DNA of 64,000 nucleotides from Anaerolineales bacterium. Lineage in GTDB: Bacteria; Chloroflexota; Anaerolineae; JAAEKA01. This document shows positions 8,913 through 18,400 of this stretch, one piece after another (position 1 is the stretch's first letter; each line of letters begins with the position of its first letter). Made by a program: the position numbers and the translations under genes. Where the stretch lies: positions 372,001-436,000 of the forward strand of contig JACKBI010000001.1 in the NCBI GenBank assembly GCA_020634615.1, in the 5' to 3' direction. Under the pieces are notes generated by a model. The model was not told the DNA's origin. It saw nothing but the letters and a program-made list of their open reading frames with translations, and made no database searches.

Positions 8913-8990
8913 CAAAAGCTATCAGACTGCCTGTGTGAGAACTTTTCGTAGCCAGCTTGACAGCTTTTGGCGTGAGAAACATGGTACAAT
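8913..8990 (+). promoter_or_regulatory. Putative internal promoter and operator before the DUF35 gene
   Basis: A 12-base inverted repeat, CAAAAGCTATCA (8913-8924) and TGACAGCTTTTG (8958-8969), has one mismatch. Downstream is TGGTACAAT (8982-8990), which fits an extended -10 promoter. A TTGACA at 8957 is 22 bases from the -10, too far for a normal -35. A short GCCGGA/TCCGGC hairpin (9041-9059) precedes the ribosome site. Confidence 0.4.
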
Positions 8991-9078
8991 CCCTCCTGTG
9001 ATCGGACCTGCAAGGCCCGTGGCCACGAAAAAATGACGCTGCCGGAGTTCGAGTCCGGCTGAAGGAGAAACCAAAACA

Positions 9079-9492
9079 ATGTCAGTAGCCAGATCATGGA
9101 GAACCCGCCGCCAACGATACAGCCTGGTAGGCGAACGCTGCGAATACTGCCAAAACGCGATCTTTCCGCCGCGGGATGTTTGCCCGCACTGCGCCGAGCC
9201 TGCTCAAAAAGAATACACCATGAGCGGCCGCGGCACGGTCTATTCCTACACCACCGTCTACGATCCGCCGGCCGGCTTTGAGGCCTATGCACCCTACCCC
9301 GTGGCGCTGGTCAAGCTGGACGAAGGCCCCATGGTCACTGCACAGTTGACCGATGTCGGCGCGGACGATGTGCGCATCGGTATGCCGGTTGAGATGGTGA
9401 CCCGCAAGCTCAGCGAGCAGGGCGACGAGGGGATCATCCAGTACAGCTACAAGTTCCGGCCGCGCTGGGAACAGCAGGCAGTGGCCGCATAG
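9079..9492 (+). CDS. DUF35 zinc-ribbon/OB-fold protein, thiolase-HMGS bridge
   Basis: A 137-residue protein with a rubredoxin-like zinc ribbon (two CxxC pairs: CEYC at residues 22-25 and CPHC at 37-40) followed by an OB fold (about 45-135) containing GRGTVYSYTTVYDPPAGF. In archaeal systems such proteins hold thiolase and HMG-CoA synthase together and offer a shared CoA site, so that acetoacetyl-CoA passes directly between them. Its place after the synthase and thiolase genes supports the same role. The ATG follows AAGGAGAAACC. It is 233 bases from the thiolase gene and may have its own promoter, which could allow the bridge to be set independently of the enzymes. Confidence 0.9.
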   Translation: MSVARSWRTRRQRYSLVGERCEYCQNAIFPPRDVCPHCAEPAQKEYTMSGRGTVYSYTTVYDPPAGFEAYAPYPVALVKLDEGPMVTAQLTDVGADDVRIGMPVEMVTRKLSEQGDEGIIQYSYKFRPRWEQQAVAA

Positions 9493-9520
9493 CAGCAGCA
9501 CACTGATCAGTGAGATTTGC

Positions 9521-9556
9521 AACGGGCAGCACCCTTGAGGTGTTGCCCGTTTTTGT
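9521..9556 (+). terminator. Rho-independent terminator of the mevalonate operon
   Basis: A 13-bp stem (AACGGGCAGCACC pairing with GGTGTTGCCCGTT, one wobble) with a CTTGA loop is followed by TTTTTGTGT. It lies 29 bases after the DUF35 stop. A separate 12-base palindrome CACTGATCAGTG is at 9501-9512. Confidence 0.9.
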
Positions 9557-9587
9557 GTGCATTGACCCGGATCGGCTGGGTCTGTCG

Positions 9588-12134
9588 TCAGTGCAGAACC
9601 ATCGGCAGATAGACCCGCGGCGTTAAACCCGCCGGTGGTGGCGGTGTCTGGTTCATGTCGATTTTCACGACAAACGCATCCTGGCTGCCATTGCGCTGAG
9701 TCTGCAACGCGCCTGGGGTAACGGGAAAGTTGCCGGACTCTGTGCGACCTGCCACGTAGACGCGCCCGGTTCCGTCCACACCAACGCCGCCTGCTACGTC
9801 ATCATTCGTGCCTCCCAGGAAAGTGCTGAAAGGCACGGTCCCATTGGCCGCGAACTGGGTCAGGAAAGCATCCAGGCAGTTGCGGCTGGTGCCGCCGAAG
9901 CAGACGCCCGGACCGATCTGCGGCTGGATTGCTGCCTGGACGGGATAGTCAGCCGAGTCGGTCCACCCGGTCACCATCAGACTGCCGCCGGCGGCCAGCG
10001 CAAGGTCGCTGACCGCGTCGGTCCACTGGCCGCCCAGATAGCTGCTGTAGGCCAGCCGGTAGCCCGCGCCCTGGCGGTCCAGCCTGGCTACGAACCCGTC
10101 GCTGAAGTTGTTCTGGCCGCGCTTCTGATTTTGGAAGGCGTTGACCACCGGAAAGTCACCGGCGAAGGTCTCGCCGCCCACGAAGATCGTGCCGCTGCTG
10201 TCCACTGCGATGGCGCGGCCAATATCTGTGCCGCTGCCGCCATTGGCCGCGCTGCCGCCCAGATAAGTGCTGAAGAGCAGATCATCGCCCGCCGGCGGCA
10301 GCTTGACGACAAAAGCGTCCGTGCTGCACGTCCAGTTGTCGAAGCGGCCGCAGGTCGCCTGCACCGGGCTAACGGTGGGCCAGGAGTCGGAACGCACCTC
10401 GCCGGTGATGTAGATGTTGTTCTGCGCATCCAGGGCGATGGCATTGCCGGCCGCCTCCTGTCCCGGGATCATGCGAGTGTAGAGCAGTTGGTAGGTGCTG
10501 CCGTCCACCTTGCCGAAGAAGCCGCCGATCAGAGAACCGGCCAGGTGTACATCGCCGTTGCTGTCCAGAGCGATGGCGCGGCCGTCGTCCATCAAGTAGC
10601 TGCCCAGATAGCTGCTGAAGGCCAGCGCGCCATTGCCGCCAAGCTGAGCCACAAAGGCATCATAGCCGCCGCCGAGTTGCGACTGAAACGCGTTGCGGGT
10701 CGGGAAGTTAGCTGAGCTGGTCTCACCGGTGATCCACACCCGGTCCCCCGCTGCATTGACGGCGATCCCTTTGGCCTGTTCGCCGTCCAGCCCGCCAAGA
10801 ATGGTGGTGTAGAGCACGGCCGTGCCGGCCGGGTTGATCTTCGTTACGAACACATCGTCCCGTCCCGCGTTGCCGCCGGTTGCGCCGGGGAAGCTGCTGG
10901 AGTAGGTGTGGCCCGCGAGGTAGAGATTGCCCGCGGCATCCAGCGCAACGTCGTTGGCCAGATCAGCTGAGCCGCCTCCCAGATAACTACTGTAGACCAG
11001 CGTCGGATCGATCACCAGCGGCAGCGTCCGGTCATACTCACCCAGTGCGAAGCCGATGGTGTCACCGCTCAGGTCATAGTGAACTGTCACGGGCGTTCGG
11101 CGGCCATCCTCCTCTTGCCACGCCACCGGCGCCTTTTCGACAAGTCTCCCTGCGCCATCCAACGGAATGTGCAGGTCGCCGCTGGCGATGTCCAGGAGCG
11201 GGGCTCCACCCCCTGAATAGCGCCAGCGAATCAGAGATGGGTCCGCGCCGGGTGCAAGCATCCAGGTTCCTTTCAACAAGCCTTCGCTGCCGTCATACAC
11301 CAGGTCGATACCGTCGTATATGCCGCGATAGGCCAGCGACTCGTAGGTCGGGATCGCATCGCGCCACCCAGACTGATCGCGGCCGTGGTAGATGTTGACG
11401 ACACCCGGAAGCTGCGACGTTCCCTGGACTGTCGCCGACTGACTGGCGTTCTGGAATTCAACAGCCAGCGGAACTGCCGCGCCCGGCACCACCACCGTCA
11501 CGCCGGCCGCGGTGAAAAACAACGACCCGGCCTGCCCGTGAGCCTCAAGCACGACGGGAGACGCCGATTGGCCCCGATTTGGTATGAAGGCCAATGGCAG
11601 CCGCAACGGCTGGCTGGATGCGTCCGCCTCAGACGCATCCCAGGAAATGTTGGTACTGACATCGCCTGCCACGACAGTGTATTGGCCCGCCGGCAGACCG
11701 GCCATGTCCAGGTCCACGGTTTGCACAAATGGTGTCGGTTGCGGCGCACAGCGGGCGTTGGGCAGGCGCGAGATGGTCATCTGCACGGCGAAGGTGGCAT
11801 CCGCCTGCCGGACCTGCACGTCGTCGATCTGGCTGCATGCGTCGGGGAAATTGCCGTACAGTGCCACAGTTATGAACGGCGGCGCGGCGCTGACCGATAC
11901 CAGTTCCACGCGGTCGATGGCAGCTTCGACGGTGTTGCTGGCCGCGCCCGCATTGGCGTCGGGTACTGCCGCTGGCGTTACGGCCGGCTGGGCGCAGCCA
12001 GTCAGCGCCACGGCTGCGATCATGACCGTTGCAGCCACGATTCGCCGGACCGCTCGCCCCGGTCGGCGGCCGGCATGGCCGCTGGCGGCGGCAGGTCGAT
12101 GCAAACTCGCGCTCAGTACTTCAAGAAATGTCAT
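9588..12134 (-). CDS. Secreted SBBP-repeat beta-propeller lipoprotein
   Basis: An 848-residue exported protein. After a basic N-terminal region (RRPGRAVRR), a hydrophobic stretch ends in a lipobox ALTGC near residue 47, so it should be a lipoprotein. Residues 80-370 form an N-terminal region with beta-rich sequence; residues 370-820 hold about seven SBBP-type propeller repeats with the pattern YLAGxTxSxxFP (for example ITGETSSANFPT and VAGRTESGNFPV). It ends, after a proline linker, in RVYLPMVLH, resembling a short tail seen on many exported Chloroflexota proteins. The ATG at 12134 is set by GAGGAG seven bases upstream; the open frame runs on to 12215 without such a site. Ligand and role are unknown. 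Confidence 0.8.
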   Translation of the reverse strand: MTFLEVLSASLHRPAAASGHAGRRPGRAVRRIVAATVMIAAVALTGCAQPAVTPAAVPDANAGAASNTVEAAIDRVELVSVSAAPPFITVALYGNFPDACSQIDDVQVRQADATFAVQMTISRLPNARCAPQPTPFVQTVDLDMAGLPAGQYTVVAGDVSTNISWDASEADASSQPLRLPLAFIPNRGQSASPVVLEAHGQAGSLFFTAAGVTVVVPGAAVPLAVEFQNASQSATVQGTSQLPGVVNIYHGRDQSGWRDAIPTYESLAYRGIYDGIDLVYDGSEGLLKGTWMLAPGADPSLIRWRYSGGGAPLLDIASGDLHIPLDGAGRLVEKAPVAWQEEDGRRTPVTVHYDLSGDTIGFALGEYDRTLPLVIDPTLVYSSYLGGGSADLANDVALDAAGNLYLAGHTYSSSFPGATGGNAGRDDVFVTKINPAGTAVLYTTILGGLDGEQAKGIAVNAAGDRVWITGETSSANFPTRNAFQSQLGGGYDAFVAQLGGNGALAFSSYLGSYLMDDGRAIALDSNGDVHLAGSLIGGFFGKVDGSTYQLLYTRMIPGQEAAGNAIALDAQNNIYITGEVRSDSWPTVSPVQATCGRFDNWTCSTDAFVVKLPPAGDDLLFSTYLGGSAANGGSGTDIGRAIAVDSSGTIFVGGETFAGDFPVVNAFQNQKRGQNNFSDGFVARLDRQGAGYRLAYSSYLGGQWTDAVSDLALAAGGSLMVTGWTDSADYPVQAAIQPQIGPGVCFGGTSRNCLDAFLTQFAANGTVPFSTFLGGTNDDVAGGVGVDGTGRVYVAGRTESGNFPVTPGALQTQRNGSQDAFVVKIDMNQTPPPPAGLTPRVYLPMVLH

Positions 12135-12486
12135 GGTTTTGCTCCTCTTTGGAAACTTCAGCACCTTGCCGGAGATGACGCACCTGTATCGATCCGTGGA
12201 CCACCGGAGCGCCAACGCTGACTACATCCGCAGTATAAGCAAAACGAGCCGACCTTTCATCGGGGAAACTACGCAGACCGTGCCCGCTGAGTACCCATAT
12301 CGCAAAGACGTGTGGCCGTACCGCTACGGCCCAGCGACGACCAGACGGCGCTGGGCTCAGACAACGGCCACTCAGCCCAGCACCTGCAGTCGCGATCGCC
12401 GCACCTACGCTTCATCTTCAGAGCGCGGCAAAGCCCCGGCCATGGAAGATCCTTGACCAGGGCTTCGCCGTTTACAAGACGGTTAC
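12135..12486. other. Gap with hairpins between two surface-protein genes
   Basis: No gene is seen. An 11-bp inverted repeat, CGGCAAAGCCC (12426-12436) and GGGCTTCGCCG (12460-12470), lies just after the stop of the giant gene on the minus strand and could end its transcript, though no T-run follows. Further in, smaller inverted repeats GCTGGGCT/AGCCCAGC and GGCCGTA/TACGGCC (about 12311-12385) are present. Confidence 0.45.
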
Positions 12487-15400
12487 TCAGTCGGCTGAAC
12501 GTTGGGTCCTTCGCCGCCAGATCAGGCCGGCAGCCAGCAGAACCGCGACCAACCAGAACCAGGCCGGCCATGCCGGACCGCCGGGAGTTGCTGCCTGGAA
12601 CCGGACAACCTGGACAGCCAACGGTGTCACGACCGTGACGCTGACAGGGCCGTGCATGGTGGCAACGCCGCTGACGTCCACATCCTCCAGCCAGTACCAG
12701 TAGGTTTCACCCGGCGCAACCGTATCGTCCTGATAGAGGTAATCGAACCCCTGTGGGCTGCCCGGCGCCTGGGAGGGAACGAAGGCCAGCAGGGTGTCTG
12801 GCGCGGCCGGCGACTGGCTGCGATAGAGGTTGAAGCCGGTGTTGTCGAGTTCGCTGACTGTTTGCCAGGTGACTGCCACCACGCTGCCGTCGGATGTAGC
12901 GGCGAAGTCGGCCAGCGTCACCGCGGTGGGGATTTCCTCCGGGCCGATATGACCTGCCCAGCGTTCGTTTCCCTGGCTGCCGGTACTTCGATTCCCTAAC
13001 AGGTCGGTGGAACGCAGCTGTATCTGGTAAGAGCCGTCCAACTCGTCGGGCACATCGTATGCCCAATCGGACGCAGTGGCGGGGCTGTGCGTCGGATTGC
13101 TCAGCGTTGTCCGCTTCCAGCCCTGCCCGTACAGCGCCGCTATCTCCTGGGCGGAGAGAGTCTGGCGGTAGATCGCAACCTCGTCCAGGTTGCCGAACAG
13201 GTGTGACGAGTTGAACGGTGTGCCGGCGATGGTGAAGTGGCCGATGTCGAACTCGGTGGACGCTGCCGGAGTCACCCCGGCGAACGCATCGGTCGACTCC
13301 ATCATCACGCCGTTGATGTAGAAGCGATAGTCTGTGCCGTCGAATGTGGTGGCCACGAAGTTCCACGCGTTCGGCGTCAGCAGATTGCCGGTGACGTAGT
13401 CGTAGGAGTTGACACCGTCGCCCATGATCACCTGCAATTGGGTTGTGTTGGTGATGGCCAACGACGGATAGATCTGGTCTGCCAGCGTCACCGGATCAAG
13501 AATGCCTCCGATGATGGGGCTGGCGCTGGTCGGCGGCTGCGCCTGCGGGTAAACCCACGCCGTCTGCGTGAACTCGCCGTCGCTCAGGTCGAAGTAGGGC
13601 CGCGGCTCCACATGGAGATAGGCCGTGTTCATGTCGTGCGCGCCGGCGCCAACTGCACCGGGCAGCGCGTACTGTATCTTGTCCGGGTCGGTCAGTTGGG
13701 TCATGGTGATCGTGTTGCTGTAGCCCGACAGATCTTGAACAGGGTCGCCGTTGACCAGGATATCCTCGTCCAGCGGCAGCCGCAACACCGGCGCGAAGCC
13801 GCGATAGAGGCGCTTGATCTCAGCTGCGTCCAGTTGGTGGTCGTATACCGCCACGTCGTCCAGCAGCCCGGTGAAGGGGCGGTTGGTGCTGCCGTCCCAG
13901 GCGCTGCCCAGCAGCAGGTCGTCGCCGGCGGCCGGCCGCGCGCTGGTCGAGAAGGTTGCCTCGAGGCCGCCGTTGACGTACAGTGTCGCCGAGTTGTCCG
14001 CGCCAATGGTCACCCACACGTGGTACCATTCGTCCGGCGTCACCGCGCTGCTGCTGTGCTCGCCGCTGACGCTGTCCCAATAGACGAACTGGCCGGTGCT
14101 TTGGCGATACAGCAGCAGGCTGCTGGGCAGCGCGCCATCGGCGCCGAAGGCCAGCAGCGCATCGTCGCCGCTGCCCGCTTCCGGCTTGACCCACGCGCCG
14201 AACGAGTACGCGTTGCCGGCGAGGTTGAGCGCCACGTCGAACACGGTGAGGCTGTCGTCCACGCCGTCGAACAGGATCGCGTTGCCCAGCCGGCCGCGCT
14301 CGGCCGTGGCGGGACAACCGGTTCCGGTGCAAACGGCCGGCGTACCCGACCCTGACAGGTCGACAAAGCTCAACGTCTCGTTGGTGCTTTCTGCGTGGCG
14401 CATCACCGGCGTGGGGTTGTCGTCCAGCGGCAGGTGCAGGATGTCGCCGAGGGCCAGCGCGCGGACGGCGGAGCGGTCGTTGACGTCCGCCGGTTGGAAG
14501 CTGATCTCGACCGAGGAGATCTCAGATGCCACCCCTTCGTCGGTCACCGTGCCGGTCAGCACCGTGCTGGTGTTGATGGTCGTGGTGGACGGACCGGTGA
14601 ACCGGATATCCGCAATGGGCGGCGTGCCGTCAACGGAGATCGACAGGTCGGCGCTGGCTGCATTGCCGACACCGTCTACCGCCGTGACATGGGCCGTGAA
14701 CACGCCGTTGGGACGCACGTCAAACGGGTAGTCCAGCTCCCAGATGTATGGGAAGCTGCCGGAAGGTGTGGGAACTGTGGAAAGCTGTCCGCTGATAGGC
14801 AGGCCATCCTGGTCGGTGAGGGAGACAAACACCCGCTCCGGCAGGCTGGTGGGAGTGGCCTGAAGATCGGCCGGAAGCAAAGCGCCGGCCAGATGCAGAT
14901 TCCAGGTGTTGGTTCCTGTCTCGTGCGTTACAGGGTGGGGCAAACTGCCGAACGTGTAGAAGATAACAGGCGGCGTGCCGTCTACGTTGAGCACCTGCGA
15001 ATGGGTGGTCACGTTGCCGGCCCGGTCGGTGGCCCGCGTCTGCACGGTGTACGTGCCGTTGCCGCTGGGGCTGAAGGTGAACAGCCATGCGTCCACGTCG
15101 CGGGTGGCCGGCAGCCAGCTTCCGGCGTCCACCTTGTACTCCACACTTTCGACGCCGGAGGTTTCGTCGAAGGCGTTGATCGCCAGGACGAGGTCGTGGT
15201 CGGGCAGGAAGGGCGCCGTGGTCGAGATGGCGACCGTGGGCAGGTCGGTGTCGATGGTGATCTTGTGGTCGTAGCTGGCGTCATACCAGTTGTCCTGATA
15301 GGCCACCAGGTCAGCGATCTCGGCCGGCGTCAGTTCGGAGCCGTAATAGACTAGCTCGTCCATGTCGCCGGCAAACGGCGTGCCGGCCCGGCTGCCGATG

Positions 15401-18400
15401 CGGATGATGCCGGTGCTCTGGCAGATGCCGCCGCTGACAGGCTGGCTGGCGCTCAACGAGCCGTTGATGTACAGCCGTTGCTCGCCGTCGGCGTAGGTCA
15501 GCATGATGTGGTTCCAGGCGTTCTCGATCATCGGGGTTGCGCTGGTCATCTCGCGCGCCGGGTTGAAGAGGCAGTCCGCGCCGCTCGTCTGGGCGTACAC
15601 GTCCAGCGAATTGGCGGGGATTTCGAGGTAGTAGCGCACGCCGCCCGCCGGGTCGGTGTAGAACATGGTCTGGTTGTGCGGACGGCGTTCCGGGCGGACC
15701 CACATGCCCGCGCTGAAGCTGTCGGTGTCAAACGCGCTGACGTGCGACATCGACACCAAGTCGTCCACACCGTCGAAGTGTACTGCCGTGCCGACCTGGC
15801 CCTTGGTGCCGGCGACCGGGCAGGCGTTGGGAGCGCAGACCCCGTGCGGCGAGCCGGCCGAGTTGACGAACGCCAGCGAATCCGCGGGGTCGTTGAAGTG
15901 CAGGTTAATCAGCGGCGCTTGCAGCTTCAGCGCGGCAATCTCGGCGTCGCTCAACGCCTGGCGGAAGATCTGGAAGTGGTCGACCATGCCGTCGAGATAC
16001 AGCCCGTTGTAGCGCCCCACGTAGGCCGGCACGCTGCCTTCAAGCTGGAGCGGCAGCGTCTCACTGAGCACCTGGCTGCCGTTCAGGAAGATCCCCAGGT
16101 GGCTGAGGCCCGTCGATGGCTCGAACCGGTTGCGCCACACCAGGTGGTTCCACGATCCCGTCGAAACCGGAGTGCTGCCCCACTGGCTCGTGCCATCCAT
16201 CAGGATGTAGGGCAGGTTCGACTCGACGCCCAGCATGAGCAGTTGCGCCGGGTCCGCACCGACAGTGCCCAGCACCGGTTCGCCGTCCAGTGAGTCGAGG
16301 TTGACCCAGGCTGATACGGTGAAGCTGCGCCCGCTGAGGCCCAGCGTCGCGGTGTCGGCCAGCGCCACGGCATCGTCCACGCCGTCCAGCAGGATCGCCT
16401 GGTTGACGCGGCCCTGGACGCCGCCTATCGGGCAGGTTGCCCCGCTGCACGTGCCGGGATGCGGCACCAGCGCGTGGTCGTTGAAGGAGGTGCGCGCCGG
16501 CGCGTCGTCGAACCGCAGTTCCATAACCGGCGCCGTGTCCCAGTACAGATCGGCGATCGCGTCCTTGTCCAGCGCGTAGGTGTAGATGCGCAGCTCGTCC
16601 AGGCTACCCTGGAAGCCCTGGCCGTCCCGCGAGTTGTCGCGGCCGCCGACGAAGAAGGTATCGACGTCGCTGGGCTTCTTGCCGGCGCAGTTCTGCGAGC
16701 CGATGGGTGTGTTGTCCAGGTAGATGGTCAGCGTCGCGCCGTCGAACGTGGCCGCGACGTGATGCCACGTGACGTAGGCATCCTCGGCGTTTAGCACGCC
16801 GTCGCCAGAGCTGGTTAGGGTGCAGACGTTGGGCGAGAGGCCAAACTGCACGGTCACGGTGTTGGCGCCGACCCATAGCGCAGGATAGCCGGACTCGCCG
16901 TCACCGCTGGAAGCCAGATCGAAGTTGCCCATGATCCAGCCGCCTTCATCGGGCAGCTTGTTGAGCCAGGTGGAGATGGTGAACGCGCCGGCGCCGCGGC
17001 TGAGATCGAGGTTGGGCGAGGAAGCGACCTCCAGCACGTCAGAGAACTCGTCGCCGCTGCCAAAGAGATATGCCTCGCCGACGAAGCCGTCGACGCCGGT
17101 CAGCGGCGCCAGGTAGTAGTAGTCGCTGGGATGGCTGTCCGCGATGGCCACCTCGATGTTGTTGCGGTACTCGCTGTCATCCACGATGGGCGTCCATTCG
17201 GGCAACGGGCTTACCTCGAAGCCGTTGTAGAACACCAGCGCGCTGTGGTTGCCGATGGAGTCGCGGATCGCTTCGTCGGACAGGGCGAAGGGGAACACCG
17301 ACAGCTCGTCGATCTGGCCGCCAAAGTAATCCGTTGCGCCTGAAGCTCCGATGCGCAGGCCGTCGCCTTCGAGCGCGCCGTAGCCGAAGTTGAACCCGGT
17401 CTGGTCCAGCACCTGCTGGCCGTCGACGAAGATGGCGTAGTTCAGGCTCTCCCGGTCGACGCGCCAGGTGACGCGCTGCCAGCGGAAAGGAATCAATGTC
17501 GCGCCGCTTTCCAGGGAGGGATCCATACCGAAGACTGGATGTCCGTCTCTCAGGCCGACAGAGAACCCGGCCGAGCCATCCTGCGTGCCCAGCAGCGCGC
17601 GGTAGCCCGTCGCGCCGATGGAATACACCCATGCCTGGATCGTGTAGCTGTCGTTGACGAATCCCATATCCTGCGCCGTGCCGGTGATGTCAATGAAGTC
17701 GCTGCCGAGGAAACCGGGCCCCAGGCCCTGATATCCCGTATAGCCAAGGTCCGGGCAGGATGCGCCGGCGCATGATCCGTCGTGTCCGTTCAGCGAGCTG
17801 TCCAGGAAGGTCTGGGAGCCGGTGTTTTCGTTCAGGTGCATCCACAACGTGCGGCCGGCGATCTCGGCGTCGAGGTCGATGGCCAGCGCGCCCGCCCGGT
17901 TGGTCAGGCTGACGACCTGCGATTCGGTGATGGCCGGATCGACCGTCACATGGTCGGTCGTCGTCACGGTGTTTTGCGGCGCCAGCGCAAAGGTCTGGGG
18001 CGGAATGTCGCCCTGCACCGCCACCGGCAGGTCCACGTCCAGCAGGCCGAAGAGGTAGGGCAGATCGAGCTCGTTCTTCAGCGTGACCTGGTAGTGGATG
18101 TCATCTCCCGGGCGATAGGCGCTGTTGGTGTCGAGGAGTTCGGAGTTCAGCGTCAGCACCGCGCCCGAGCTGGCCACGCCCGGGTTGAAGCCGTATTGCT
18201 TCTCCTGGCTGTCCGGGAAGCTGTCGCCGTCGCGGTTGGGCAGCAACGGGTCTGACCAAACCCAGGTTGTCAGCGGCGAGCCGGCGCCGGCGTAGTCGTA
18301 CACGAAGGCCCAGCCGGCGATCTCCTCGGCGTCGGTCAGGCCGTCGCCGTCGGTGTCTGCCCGATAGGGATCGGTGCCATAGCGCAGCTCGGCCGCGTCG

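Noticed and set aside
8957..8990. TTGACA with TACAAT as a normal sigma-A promoter
   Set aside because: The spacer is 22 bases, too long; the extended -10 reading is kept instead.
13800..17850. Repeated blocks that might be a CRISPR or satellite array
   Set aside because: They are coding: diverged LamG-like domains of about 200 residues inside the giant gene.
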